A stretch of 64,000 bases of DNA from Drouetiella hepatica Uher 2000/2452. Its GTDB lineage: Bacteria; Cyanobacteriota; Cyanobacteriia; Elainellales; Elainellaceae. The notes beneath the pieces were generated by a model. That model was not told the origin of the DNA. It was given only the letters and a program-made list of their open reading frames with translations, and searched no databases. Position numbers and translations under genes: made by a program. The DNA lies in assembly GCA_019359505.1 (NCBI GenBank), contig JAHHHD010000003.1, positions 1-64,000 of the forward strand. The letters run 5' to 3'. Of the stretch, positions 50,492 through 60,491 are shown piece by piece (within the stretch, counting starts at the first letter, position 1; every line of letters begins with the position of its first letter).

Positions 50492-50551
50492 GGTTGCTTC
50501 AAACGGGGTTGCTTCAAACGGGGTTGCTTCAAACGGGGTTGCTTCAAACGG
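50492..50551. repeat. Four tandem 15-bp repeats upstream of the CheA gene
   Basis: GGTTGCTTCAAACGG is repeated perfectly four times (50492-50551) and a fifth copy starts as GGCTGCTTTAGAGGA. Remnants (GGCTGCTTTAGGCTGCTTCAAAG) occur near 50743-50770. The array lies 34 bp upstream of the CheA start codon and is probably variable in copy number. Confidence 0.85.
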
Positions 50552-50563
50552 GGCTGCTTTAGA

Positions 50564-50735
50564 GGATGTTTGAAAAGTGAAAATTGCTACCCAAACTGCC
50601 CCCTAAGTCCCCCAATTCTGGGAGACTTTCGTTCGCTTGCGTGTGCGAAGCACGTAGCCGATTTTTGTTCAAAGCCATCCAGAATTGGGGGGTTGGGGAG
50701 CAAATGCAGAACATTTGATACTTTTACAAACATCC
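50564..50735. mobile_element. 172-bp MITE-like element
   Basis: Terminal repeats GGATGTTTGAAAAG (50564-50577) and CTTTTACAAACATCC (50721-50735) match except for one base gap. The interior has CCCCCTAAGTCCCCCAATTCTGG ... CCAGAATTGGGGGG, the same internal theme as the element at 34328-34438, and a small GCTTGCGTGTGCGAAGC hairpin. No coding capacity. Confidence 0.7.
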
Positions 50736-50762
50736 GTTTAAATCGGGCTGCTTTAGGCTGCT

Positions 50763-52163
50763 TCAAAGGTCGCGCTCTAAGCTCTCAATAATTTTGGGCG
50801 ATCGATTACGGAGTAAGACAAACAGCAAACCTCCAGCCCCAAGATATAGCAGGAATAGATAAGGGAACACGTTGTAAGGGAAAGCAGGAACCGGAAAGAA
50901 ACTGCCTGCGATCGGGATCAGCATAAACATAACGCCCAGGAAAGACAGCGCGATATGGTGTGCCCGAAGCTGACCACATCGAGCCATATAGACAGGTGCA
51001 GCGATCGAGATGAGGACATAAGCTGTCAAAAATCCGTAGGTGCAAAGCGTTCCCAGATAACCATAAATATCTAAATCTCTTATGTTGAATAGCGCCATTG
51101 AACTAGCAAGCAAAAACGACACTACTGCCGACATAGAAATCGCAAAATGGGGAGTCTGGTTGTAGGCATGAACTTTACCCATGGATGCAGGATAAAAGCT
51201 ATGGCGAGATAACGCAAAAATGATTCGCCCTCCTGCATTAAAGCTGGCAAGCATACAGCCAAGACAACTCATTGAGATGCCCACACCCAGGATCAAACCC
51301 AAGACATCGGCACCAGCCAGCGTCGCCAAAACATTCAGAGGATTACCACTTTCGTTCAAGGGACTTGAATAGCCACGAAATCCTAGAATTTCCACATAGG
51401 AGATAAAAATAAAGAAAAGACCGCACAGCCCCGTACTCCAAAGCAAAGAGGGGGGAATAAATTGAGTGGGCGACTTTGCCTCAGCTCCCAAAGTCGCTGC
51501 ACTTTCAAATCCTACGAAACTGAGAACCGCAACTACCATGCCTAGGCTAATTCCACCGGGTGTAACATCCTTAAGCGTGAGCTGAGCTGTATCAATGGCA
51601 AAACCCTGATGCCCTAGTACCAGCACTGCCAAAACTATGATAATTCCGACTGAAATTAGCTCTAGCACCAGCATCAAAATAGTGGAGAGCTGGATATCGG
51701 TATAGGCGTAGTACCAGGAGATGCCAATGCAGATGGCATAGAGAACGATCGAAGGAATCTCCAGCCCCAGGTCAGCCAGCACAATATGAAAGTAGTGGGC
51801 AAAGCCCCCTGCTTCGGCAACGACCAGAGCCAGATAAGCCAGGGTCAGCGCCCAGCCACAGATGATTCCAGCCGTTGAGCCTAGACCTCTGGCAACATAG
51901 AGGTATAGCGCTCCTGGAGCAGCAGAGCGGCGGGCAAAGACATTGATATTGAGACCCACAAACATCAACCCGACTGTGGCAATGACAAAAGCCAGCCAAG
52001 TGCCATTCCCCGCATTACCAAATACCAATGGGGCATTGAGGGCGGCTGTTAGAGTGGGCGCAATCAGAGCGATCGATTGCGCCAGAATTTCTGGAAAGGA
52101 GAGGCAATTGGAGCGTAAGCTCACCAGTCCCGGCGTTGCATTGAGTCTTGAATAGGTTGCCAT
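50763..52163 (-). CDS. APC-family amino-acid/polyamine permease
   Basis: A 466-residue transporter with 12 predicted membrane helices. Landmarks of the APC superfamily are ALNAPLVFGNAGNGTWLAFVIA (helix 1 region), GALYLYVARGLGSTAGIICGWAL and VAVLSFVGFESAATLGAEAKSPT. It would import an amino acid or amine by proton coupling. It is placed between the sensor-like gene (50 bp upstream) and the CheA gene of a chemotaxis-type cluster, unusual company for a permease. A link between uptake and signalling is suggested by position only. Confidence 0.88.
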   Translation of the reverse strand: MATYSRLNATPGLVSLRSNCLSFPEILAQSIALIAPTLTAALNAPLVFGNAGNGTWLAFVIATVGLMFVGLNINVFARRSAAPGALYLYVARGLGSTAGIICGWALTLAYLALVVAEAGGFAHYFHIVLADLGLEIPSIVLYAICIGISWYYAYTDIQLSTILMLVLELISVGIIIVLAVLVLGHQGFAIDTAQLTLKDVTPGGISLGMVVAVLSFVGFESAATLGAEAKSPTQFIPPSLLWSTGLCGLFFIFISYVEILGFRGYSSPLNESGNPLNVLATLAGADVLGLILGVGISMSCLGCMLASFNAGGRIIFALSRHSFYPASMGKVHAYNQTPHFAISMSAVVSFLLASSMALFNIRDLDIYGYLGTLCTYGFLTAYVLISIAAPVYMARCGQLRAHHIALSFLGVMFMLIPIAGSFFPVPAFPYNVFPYLFLLYLGAGGLLFVLLRNRSPKIIESLERDL

Positions 52164-52213
52164 ACATTAACCTCTAAAGAGTGAGTCCTTGTGCGTCAGA
52201 GACTGCTGGAGCG

Positions 52214-52969
52214 TTATGCAGATGCGGCTGTCGTACCCAGTGCGTTCGCAAAGACAGCCCGTTTGTCAAAGGTGGCGGTAGCGATTCGAGCATAGGAAGA
52301 CACCCATTTAAAGAGGTCAGCCGTACTCCGAGAGATGGGAACTTTGGAAAACAGGATAATTGCGAAAAGATTTCCAGAAGGCAACATTCCTCCAAAGCCC
52401 ACGACAGACTTAATTCCATAGGGGATTACAAAATCTTTTTGAGCGGGAATATGAGCGCTTCCCAACGCATCAGGAACATAGAACACGTTAAAGTTGGTCT
52501 GATACAAATCTACAAGCAGCTCTGGATCAGGTTCCAGAACAGCAGTAATTTCCAATCCAAATTGTTGAATCAATTGTGAAATCATTGGAGCGCGTTCGAT
52601 GAAATCTTTATCCACAAGCGGAATTGCTCGGTGTCCGCTCGATTCACGCCTGAGGTTCCAATGGGGTTCATCCCCGGCGGTCGCTAAGAGCGTCAAGCAT
52701 TTGGTTCCTAGAGCGATCGATCGCCCTCCCAAAATTTCGCGAGCAGATTCTTGAAGTTCTTCATTCAGCTGTCGATAGGGATAGGTTCTAAAGAACCGAA
52801 CCAGTGCACAGGCAGATTCATTGGTTTGGGGATCAATGAGGTTCTCATACAAGTAGCGAACCATGCGTTCGGCTACTTCCTCCATACTTCTCGCATTGGC
52901 ATCCATGTTGCGGAGCGCAATTGCGCAATCGTTCATATCTTTGTTTGCAAAGTTTCCGAGGTCAAACAT
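52214..52969 (-). CDS. Stand-alone sensor-like domain protein
   Basis: A 251-residue protein that begins MFDLGNFANKDMNDCAIALR and contains ALVRFFRTYPYRQLNEELQ, CLTLLATAGDEPHWNLRRES, GHRAIPLVDKDFIERAPMIS, and ending VGFGGMLPSGNLFAIILFSKVPISR. I recall this module as an N-terminal, otherwise unnamed input domain of hybrid kinases and GGDEF proteins, related in look to GAF. Here it stands alone, 29 bp after the MCP gene and 50 bp before the permease gene, so it may feed a signal into the MCP/CheA complex as a separate ligand-binding partner. Confidence 0.7.
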   Translation of the reverse strand: MFDLGNFANKDMNDCAIALRNMDANARSMEEVAERMVRYLYENLIDPQTNESACALVRFFRTYPYRQLNEELQESAREILGGRSIALGTKCLTLLATAGDEPHWNLRRESSGHRAIPLVDKDFIERAPMISQLIQQFGLEITAVLEPDPELLVDLYQTNFNVFYVPDALGSAHIPAQKDFVIPYGIKSVVGFGGMLPSGNLFAIILFSKVPISRSTADLFKWVSSYARIATATFDKRAVFANALGTTAASA

Positions 52970-52998
52970 AGCTATTGCACCTGCGTAATGGATTTTAG

Positions 52999-55872
52999 TT
53001 AGCTCACCTTAAATTGACCCACACCCTCTTGCAGCAGTTGCGCCACCTTTTTCAGTTCCTCAAAAGAAGACGAAACCTGGCTGGCATCTTGCGAAGTTTT
53101 ATTGGCGCTGGCTGCCACATCTTTCATGGTTTGAGTCACGGTTTCGGAAGCCTGAGACTGAGTGACGGTTGCTTGAGCGATCGCCTCCACCAGTTCACTA
53201 ATCTGAGCGCTGACAGCCGTAATTTTGTTCAAACTTTGGCGCGTTTCATTCACAAGCTGAGTTCCTGTGACCACCTGCTCAATACCCGATTCCATCGCCG
53301 TCACCACTTCGCTAGTTTCTGTCTGAATATTGCTGACCAGCTTGCGAATTTCTTCGGTTGCCTCGGCGGATTGACGTGCCAGCGATCGCACTTCGTTTGC
53401 CACCACCGCAAAACCTCGCCCCTCTTCTCCAGCCCTAGAAGCCTCAATAGAAGCATTGAGCGCCAGCATGTTGGTTTGCGCAGCAAAGGCGCTAATTAAC
53501 TCCACCACCTTGGAGATCTTTTGGGAAGATTCTCCCAGATGTTTAACCTTCTTTGCCGTATCGGCAACCGTAGAGCGAATCACCTGAATCCCTGCAACAG
53601 TGCGGTTCATGACGGCATCTCCTTCTTCCACCGTTTGTGCCGCTTGCTGTACCGCCATCTCTGCTTGCTCAGCGCTGGCGGCAACCGACTGCACCGTATT
53701 CGCCATACCCTTCACAATTTCTAGCGCGGCAGAAATTTCCTCTGCTTGCTGCAAGGCATCTACCGAGAGGGCTTGAACAGAGGCTTCATTGTTACTGGCA
53801 GTGGCTGTCACCTGGTTAGTCGCTTCTTGCACTTGCAGAACAATCTTCCGCAGGCTGCTGACTGTGGCGTTGTAGGAGTCAGCGATCGTGCCAATTTCAT
53901 CTACCGTCACCTTTGCCCGAATCGTCAAGTCGCCTCGGCTAATCGGATCAACCTCCATCAGCAGCTCTAGCGCCCGTCTTTGTAAACTTTCTTTTAACTG
54001 ACGCTGTTCTGCGGCAAGTGCAGTGGTTTGCTCTAGCAAATTAATCCGATAAATGGAGAGTCCTATCTCATTGCCCAATCGCTTCAGGAAGCTAATTTCT
54101 GACTCTTGCCAATGACGATGAGCCGCACAAGAATGTCCAATTAGCAGTCCAAACAGCTGCCCCCCACCAAAAACGGGGACAACAAGATTAGACTTAACCT
54201 CCAGACGCTTGAGCATCTGCAAGTGATCGGGATGTAAATCTGCCGCAAATACATCCTGAGCAACGATCGTTCGCCCCTGTCGATATTGTTCCAGCAAATC
54301 ATCTGGAATACAGGTATCGTCAACATTGCCTTGCAGGGCACTTGTCCAACCTGTATCCACTGATTCAGAGACTATTCCGGCTTTTGATTCTGTGTTGAAG
54401 CGATAGATAACCACGCGATCGAGATTAAGAATCTGTCGAGCGCCCTCAACTGCCTGATCAAAAATATCTTGTAAATCCGCAGCGCTTACCACTCCCGAAC
54501 CTTTTGCGGCTGTTAGCAGACGTTCCTGCTGCACTTCAAAGATTTGCGCCACCAGAGCATCCTGAAGCCGAGCCGCCATGCTGTTGATGTTTGTCCCCAA
54601 GGAGGCAATTTCGTCTGATCCTTGGACAACCAAACGCGTGTCAAGTTCTCCTTGACCAATTTTTTCTACCGCATCTGCCGCAGATAGAATCGGACGGGTG
54701 GCGCGGTTAGCAATAGCTGAGGCGATCGCCCCAATCAGCAACGTCGCAATACCCACCCCCAAAATCAAAATCAGCAGCAGTTGACGCTGGGGCGCAAAAG
54801 CAACTGCCGTATCCACGGCAATTATTGCCCTCCAACCTAGATCGGGCAATCCTTGCATTCGCACAGGCGGCGCATAGGCAATCAGCTGCTCCTTATTGGA
54901 TTTAGTATTGCGAGAAATCACCGTGCTCAGCTGATTCGTCCCCTCAAAACCTGCAAGCGCCGGAAAAATTTCTTGAGGTTCGATCGCCTTAAAGTCACCC
55001 TTGCGCGTATCGGCTTCGCCAGATGAGAGCTGTTTGACATAGGCTCCTTCTGGGCCAATAAAAGCTTCTCCAGCGCCATCGATCAGATAGTACTGGGTTC
55101 CGGGCGTAGCATAACTTCTGAGCACCTCTTCTAGAGCGCTCACTGGCATTCTGGCGCGAATCACGGCGATCGGTTCACCCGTATCCTTATCTTTGACCGT
55201 AGAGGCTGAAAATACGCTAAAAATACCGGAGACATTGGAAATTTCAGGCTGACCTAGAATCGGGCCATTGGCTTTAAGCGCGGCTTGAAAGTAGCGGCGA
55301 TCGCCCAGGTTATTAATCGGTTCTCCGTCGGTTTGGGCAATCACATTTCCCTTGAGATCTAAGAGGGCAATGCTGTCATAGATGGTGTAGCTTCGCTTGA
55401 TCCGGTTAAGGGCTGCAACTCTGTCGCGGTTTGAGGCTCTTGCTCTGAGATCCGGATCGATCAAAATATCCAGCCCCGCCATCACCTGAATATCGCTGAA
55501 ACGATCGCGCATGAATTGGTTGACCTTGCTTTGCAGATCAGCCGCCCTCACTTTCTCAAATTCCTCAACTTGAGCCGTGACGGATTGATCGGCAAAGTAA
55601 TAGGCAACTCCCCCAATGGTCAAAACTGGAGCGGTTCCAATTAAAAAGGCGATCGCAGAGGCTTTGGTTCTGACACTCAGATCTCTCCACCACCGAGATT
55701 TTTGTAATTTTGCCGATCGTCCTGTCTCCTCCAAGCCAGCTAATTGAACCGGATGAAGCGCCGGAGAAGATTCTTCCCAAACGGTGTCAGAAACAGTATC
55801 AGATTTAGGAATCACGAGAGGAGAATCCTGTGGAGAAGCTTCAAGATTGGGTTTGGGGAACATCTGGGTCAT
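52999..55872 (-). CDS. Methyl-accepting chemotaxis protein with dCache and GAF domains
   Basis: A 957-residue receptor. Order: cytoplasmic leader (about 60 residues), TM1, a periplasmic dCache-like sensor (about 100-370, [18 protein letters not shown] and [10 protein letters not shown]), TM2, HAMP (about 390-450), GAF domain (about 470-620), second HAMP-like segment and the MCP signalling domain with the hairpin tip [20 protein letters not shown]. The layout is like PixJ/TaxD receptors, but the GAF segment reads [22 protein letters not shown] with Asp where bilin-binding relatives have the chromophore Cys, so it is probably not a photoreceptor. Confidence 0.9.
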   Translation of the reverse strand: MTQMFPKPNLEASPQDSPLVIPKSDTVSDTVWEESSPALHPVQLAGLEETGRSAKLQKSRWWRDLSVRTKASAIAFLIGTAPVLTIGGVAYYFADQSVTAQVEEFEKVRAADLQSKVNQFMRDRFSDIQVMAGLDILIDPDLRARASNRDRVAALNRIKRSYTIYDSIALLDLKGNVIAQTDGEPINNLGDRRYFQAALKANGPILGQPEISNVSGIFSVFSASTVKDKDTGEPIAVIRARMPVSALEEVLRSYATPGTQYYLIDGAGEAFIGPEGAYVKQLSSGEADTRKGDFKAIEPQEIFPALAGFEGTNQLSTVISRNTKSNKEQLIAYAPPVRMQGLPDLGWRAIIAVDTAVAFAPQRQLLLILILGVGIATLLIGAIASAIANRATRPILSAADAVEKIGQGELDTRLVVQGSDEIASLGTNINSMAARLQDALVAQIFEVQQERLLTAAKGSGVVSAADLQDIFDQAVEGARQILNLDRVVIYRFNTESKAGIVSESVDTGWTSALQGNVDDTCIPDDLLEQYRQGRTIVAQDVFAADLHPDHLQMLKRLEVKSNLVVPVFGGGQLFGLLIGHSCAAHRHWQESEISFLKRLGNEIGLSIYRINLLEQTTALAAEQRQLKESLQRRALELLMEVDPISRGDLTIRAKVTVDEIGTIADSYNATVSSLRKIVLQVQEATNQVTATASNNEASVQALSVDALQQAEEISAALEIVKGMANTVQSVAASAEQAEMAVQQAAQTVEEGDAVMNRTVAGIQVIRSTVADTAKKVKHLGESSQKISKVVELISAFAAQTNMLALNASIEASRAGEEGRGFAVVANEVRSLARQSAEATEEIRKLVSNIQTETSEVVTAMESGIEQVVTGTQLVNETRQSLNKITAVSAQISELVEAIAQATVTQSQASETVTQTMKDVAASANKTSQDASQVSSSFEELKKVAQLLQEGVGQFKVS

Positions 55873-55992
55873 AATATAAACCTCATCAAAAACTCAAAAT
55901 CAAAAACTCAAAGTGTCAGATCAATTCAGCAAAAGGAACGTTAGAGGATAAGAACTAGGCTCAGTTCCATCCTTAAGTTCTTTAAGGGAAGA

Positions 55993-56571
55993 CTAGGGCA
56001 TTGCCTCAGCGATCGCTTCTCCATCCAAAACTGCCAGCATGTCATCGCTCAAGTTCCACCAATATCCGCGCAGAAATTGCGTGATCTCTGGCGTAGCAGC
56101 AGAAAGGGATAAAGCCTGAATCTGATGAGGATCACACCACTCCATCTCACCAATTTGACTAACCACCAGCCCCAATGTCCGGCTTTTAGCAGATGCAGAC
56201 CTAGAAGCAGGGCTAGCAGGCAGACGAATTTGCAGCACAACTGCTGCATGGGCTGAAACAGCCTGCTGCTCATACCAGGGAGCTAACCCGCACAAGTGGC
56301 AAAGGTCAACCATCCACAGCACTTCTCCTCGCCAGTTATAGACACCCATGACCCAGGTGGGCATATGGGCAATGGGGACAATTTGACCGATCGGTACCGT
56401 CAATACTTCAGTCATCTGCCCTACCGACAGCAAAACCGGAGTATTTAACAGGCGGAGTCGCAAAAATTGTTCAGTGTTAGCTGGAATCGAAGCAGGTGTG
56501 GGTTCGATTCCAGTTTCAATTTCAGCCGCAGTGGGCGATAGGTAAAAATCAGTCGCAGAAGAATCAGACAT
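55993..56571 (-). CDS. CheW-like adaptor protein
   Basis: About 192 residues with one CheW domain (about 50-175): LLNTPVLLSVGQMTEVLTVP, WVMGVYNWRGEVLWMVDLCHLCGL and TLGLVVSQIGEMEWCDP. It would couple the MCP at 52999 to the CheA kinase at 47159, like PixI in phototaxis clusters. The frame is open further upstream to 56670, but that extension is the translated palindrome at 56615-56673 (NFCLRGARSAPLKQKF), so the ATG at 56571 is used. Confidence 0.88.
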   Translation of the reverse strand: MSDSSATDFYLSPTAAEIETGIEPTPASIPANTEQFLRLRLLNTPVLLSVGQMTEVLTVPIGQIVPIAHMPTWVMGVYNWRGEVLWMVDLCHLCGLAPWYEQQAVSAHAAVVLQIRLPASPASRSASAKSRTLGLVVSQIGEMEWCDPHQIQALSLSAATPEITQFLRGYWWNLSDDMLAVLDGEAIAEAMP

Positions 56572-56614
56572 AGAGCTTCTCAAGCTAAAAGATTTTTTGG
56601 TGGTGCTGATCTCT

Positions 56615-56673
56615 GGGATGAATTTTTGTTTGAGAGGGGCGCTTCGCGCCCCTCTCAAACAAAAATTCATCCC
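56615..56673. repeat. Long palindrome family 3, copy 1 (28-bp stem, TTC loop)
   Basis: Perfect 28-bp arms (56615-56642 and 56646-56673) from GGGATGAATTTTTG... to GGGGCGC, loop TTC. On the minus strand it is preceded by GGCATTGCTTAATG. It matches 58749-58807; both differences in the stem are compensated in the other arm. It lies just upstream of the CheW gene, within its 5' leader. Confidence 0.9.
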
Positions 56674-56711
56674 CCATTAAGCAATGCCGATTTTTTAGAC
56701 CTAGATTTTTG

Positions 56712-56909
56712 GGCGTTGCTGAATCTTGGCGTTGCTGAATCGAAACATGAATCTGTCTGAGCTGTCAGTTCTCTCGCCCTCTTTCTTGCTTGCCGCAGGC
56801 ACTTTTCTTGCCTACCGCAGACGCTAAACCCCGATTCCAGGGAACTTCCAAACCCTTCAAAGTCCCCCAAAATCGACTGGGGGCATTCATCCTTATATTC
56901 AGCAACGCC
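56712..56909. mobile_element. MITE-like element with GGCGTTGCTGAAT ends
   Basis: GGCGTTGCTGAAT occurs at 56712-56724 and 56728-56740, and its reverse complement ATTCAGCAACGCC at 56897-56909. AA(C/T)GCCGATTTTT follows the right end and also occurs to the left (56681-56696). GGCGTTGCTGAAT is, from memory, an end sequence of cyanobacterial IS elements. No transposase is inside. Confidence 0.65.
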
Positions 56910-56932
56910 GATTTTTACGCTTAGCTTACTGC

Positions 56933-57298
56933 CTAGCTTTTCATCAGATTTTTAATTGTGCGCATCAGTTCTGCTTGGTCAATCGGCTTGGCAAGATAGG
57001 CATCTGCCCCCTGTTTCATGCCCCAAAATTTGTCCATCTCGCTGCCTTTAGTAGAGCAAAGCACCACAGGAATATCGCTGGTATCAGCTTCAGCCTTGAG
57101 CTGACGACACACCTCAAAGCCGCTGCAACCCGGTAGAACCACATCTAGAACAACAGCATCAGGCTTTTGCTGCGTAATGGTGGCGATCGCCTCTTCTCCA
57201 CTCTGAGCAACCAGAACATTAATGCCTCCCTGCTGCAAACAGTGGATCAAAATTTGCATATCTGTTATCGAATCTTCAACGACTAGCACAGTACCCAT
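56933..57298 (-). CDS. CheY-type single-domain response regulator
   Basis: A 121-residue receiver domain: opening GTVLVVEDSITDMQILIHCL with the acidic pair, phospho-acceptor Asp in AVVLDVVLPGCSGFEV, and conserved Lys in YLAKPIDQAELM. There is no output domain, so it acts by protein-protein contact, like PixH in pilus-motility clusters. The ATG at 57298 begins the domain directly; a longer frame to 57355 overlaps the end of the PatA-like gene and adds unrelated residues. Confidence 0.93.
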   Translation of the reverse strand: MGTVLVVEDSITDMQILIHCLQQGGINVLVAQSGEEAIATITQQKPDAVVLDVVLPGCSGFEVCRQLKAEADTSDIPVVLCSTKGSEMDKFWGMKQGADAYLAKPIDQAELMRTIKNLMKS

Positions 57299-57354
57299 GG
57301 CAGTGACCTCAATAGAACAATAGGGCAGATGAGAAAAGCATGATGAGAAGAGCA

Positions 57355-58632
57355 TTAAGAAGACAGATCAGCCGCCAGAGAACGGTTTGTCTGTGGTTGC
57401 AAATGCTGACGAACAACCCGAAGAACAGCCTCAGCCTCTAAAGGCTTACTGAGAAAATCTGATGCACCCACAAAATTCGATCGCAAACGGTTGGCATAGC
57501 CGTCACTGCTGGTCAAAATGACGATCGGCGTATGCCGAAATAAAGAAAGCTTGCGCAACTGCTCACAAATTTCATGCCCGTTGGCGTTGGGCATCATCAG
57601 ATCCAGAAAAATAAAATCAGGCTTGCGAGCTAGCAAAATGCCGATCGATCGCAGCCCATCATCTACTCCTATAAACTGATAGCCCGCAGAAGTCAGCAGC
57701 TTCTCCATCATGTGGCGCACCAAAAAGCTGTCATCGACACAGGCGATCAGCTTTTGCTGCATGACTTGAGGCACGACTCGCTGGGCAGGTAAAGCATTAC
57801 AGGGATAGCGCGGAGTCGGCAAATCAGGAATCTGAATCAGCTCTATCCAACCTAGTTGAATAAAAGGCAATAGAGACAAAGTGACTTCCGTAACGTCCCG
57901 TCGCATTTGTACTGCCAGATCTTGTAGCGTATGCTGTCCATTCAATAGCGTCACTAGATTTTGATAAAATGCCGCAGAAGTCTGTCTTTGAATCTGTTCA
58001 GCTTGCCGAATCACAGGCGCTTTTTGGGGCGAATAGTTGCCAAGCTTAGCGTCCTGCCAGGTCTGCCAGCGCACCTGTGCCCTTGCCGTAGCTTTTTCTA
58101 ATTTAATGAGGCGAAGTCGCGTTGATAGGAGATTATTCTCATAAACTTGGTCGGTGAGTGTACCAGCCTGAAAGATTTCAAACAGTATGTCAACAATGTT
58201 AGACAGAATGACTTTGGCGGCTTGCTCGTCGGTGATTTCTTGTCGGGAAACCCATAAATTTAGCAGCGCATATTCCCAGCCGATCGCACAATCAGAGGCG
58301 CTAAGATACTTTAGGTCTGATATCCATGCGTCTTCTTGTACAGATTCTTGTATAGAAAATGTTGTGGAGGTGTGGACTTTTAGTTGAGCGTTTTGAACAG
58401 CTTCAGTTTTTTCAACAGCCTCAGCTTTATGACCCATTTGTGTAGTCTTACGAATACCGTGCAGAATTAAATTTCTACGCCAACGCTTGACGGGATGTTC
58501 GCCCCCGGTTGCATAAACGATCGAGCCTTGGGACAAGTAGAATCTCCACTGCCGATTAGCTGAGTCCGTACGTATTAATTGACCGCTGAACCGAAGCTGT
58601 CCTAAATTCCTCAAAAAATAAAGATGTTTCAC
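57355..58632 (-). CDS. PatA/PixG-like response regulator with DUF4388
   Basis: A 425-residue protein. The N-terminal region (about 1-130) is a DUF4388 domain (LGQLRFSGQLIRTDSANRQWRFYLSQGSIVYATGGEHPVKRW), the middle is helical with a winged-helix-like part (LLNGQHTLQDLAVQMRRDVTEVTLSLLPFIQLGWIEL), and the C-terminal receiver domain has FIFLDLMMPNANGHEI and SKPLEAEAV. PatA-type regulators act in heterocyst patterning and in phototactic pilus control (PixG). It is the first gene of the minus-strand cluster PatA-like, CheY, CheW, MCP. Confidence 0.9.
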   Translation of the reverse strand: MKHLYFLRNLGQLRFSGQLIRTDSANRQWRFYLSQGSIVYATGGEHPVKRWRRNLILHGIRKTTQMGHKAEAVEKTEAVQNAQLKVHTSTTFSIQESVQEDAWISDLKYLSASDCAIGWEYALLNLWVSRQEITDEQAAKVILSNIVDILFEIFQAGTLTDQVYENNLLSTRLRLIKLEKATARAQVRWQTWQDAKLGNYSPQKAPVIRQAEQIQRQTSAAFYQNLVTLLNGQHTLQDLAVQMRRDVTEVTLSLLPFIQLGWIELIQIPDLPTPRYPCNALPAQRVVPQVMQQKLIACVDDSFLVRHMMEKLLTSAGYQFIGVDDGLRSIGILLARKPDFIFLDLMMPNANGHEICEQLRKLSLFRHTPIVILTSSDGYANRLRSNFVGASDFLSKPLEAEAVLRVVRQHLQPQTNRSLAADLSS

Positions 58633-58748
58633 GAACTAAGCCTCTGGGAGCGGAGGGGAAGATATCACCCGATATCAAGAGCTATTTTGATCGCAAAATA
58701 ACTTGCTAAAAATCAGTTCATGGTTCAAATGCGGCATTGCTTAATCGG

Positions 58749-58807
58749 GGGATGAGTTTTTGTGTGAGAGGGGCGCAAAGCGCCCCTCTCACACAAAAAC
58801 TCATCCC
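58749..58807. repeat. Long palindrome family 3, copy 2 (28-bp stem, AAA loop)
   Basis: Perfect 28-bp arms (58749-58776 and 58780-58807) with loop AAA, preceded by GGCATTGCTTAATCG. Compared with 56615-56673, two stem base pairs have changed from A-T or T-A to G-C, in both arms each time. Confidence 0.9.
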
Positions 58808-59157
58808 TAAAGTCAGCCTTAGAAGGCATAACCGACATCAGGGCAAGCCGAAGACAAAATTTTCCTTAGTTCTACGAGAAAATCTTTGAAAGGTAGTTGC
58901 TGCACCTATGCTGCTTTTCGGAAAGCAGACCCTCTGCGGCTAAATTTCGCCTAATCTAAGTTTTGCTTAATCTCAAGTCCACAGGGTCAGTCAGTTGCAC
59001 CCGATCTATGGAATACCTTTCCACTAAAGCACAGGATTCTGAGAGTTGCCTCGCGATCGCCAATGATCGTCACTGAAATTAATCAAATCTTTATGGACAA
59101 AAGAAGATTTCTACGGACATCCCGATCGCCATAACCTCCAGCAAGTCTCATTTTGCA

Positions 59158-59202
59158 ACAAAGCCGAAAAAAGCCCGCCTGCGACGGTTTTTTCGGCTTT
59201 GT
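59158..59202. repeat. Hairpin with A/T tracts upstream of por
   Basis: Arms ACAAAGCCGAAAAAA and TTTTTTCGGCTTTGT (15 bp) flank a GC-rich 15-nt centre. It resembles a bidirectional intrinsic terminator and is directly adjacent to the next palindrome. Confidence 0.7.
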
Positions 59203-59239
59203 TGGGGGAGTTCGCGCCCTGCGGGCGCGAACTCCCCCA
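59203..59239. repeat. 17-bp palindrome, TGC loop
   Basis: TGGGGGAGTTCGCGCCC and its reverse complement pair perfectly around TGC. It abuts the previous hairpin. Same architecture as the other long palindromes of the window. Confidence 0.8.
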
Positions 59240-59335
59240 TATGAAATCCATAATGATAACTGCTGCTAAACCTCACGAAAGATTGAGTAGAGGCTCAGCA
59301 GTATGAGATCATAGATTTCATTGAATGGCGATTAA

Positions 59336-60322
<987 letters not shown>

Positions 60323-60347
60323 CGTGCTTGGGTGGTGTTTCAAATGC

Positions 60348-60390
60348 GTTGTTTATTTTTGGGAAAGCCTTTTCCAAAAATAAATAACAA
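60348..60390 (+). terminator. Hairpin after por
   Basis: TTTATTTTTGGGAAA and TTTTCCAAAAATAAA pair with one G-T wobble around a short loop, 25 bp beyond the por stop. It has A/T tracts on both sides, as in intrinsic terminators. Confidence 0.6.
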
Positions 60391-60491
60391 GCCTAGAACA
60401 TTACCCGTGCTTGAATGGCAGTCTTGAGTGACAGACTTCTTCTATACTCAGCAAGTACTATAGGCAACACAAGCGATCGGGGCATCAGGCA

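Larger units (their letters stand above)
50459..50762. other. Spacer with 15-bp tandem repeats and MITE-like element
   Basis: This 304-bp gap in an otherwise tight minus-strand cluster contains only repeats (two entries below). It separates the CheA gene from the permease gene and may disrupt co-transcription. Confidence 0.5.

Noticed and set aside
52999-58632. Annotation of the cluster as a phototaxis (pixGHIJL) system.
   Set aside because: The gene content fits, but the receptor GAF lacks the bilin-attachment cysteine and the cluster contains a permease; only a generic chemotaxis-type call is supported.
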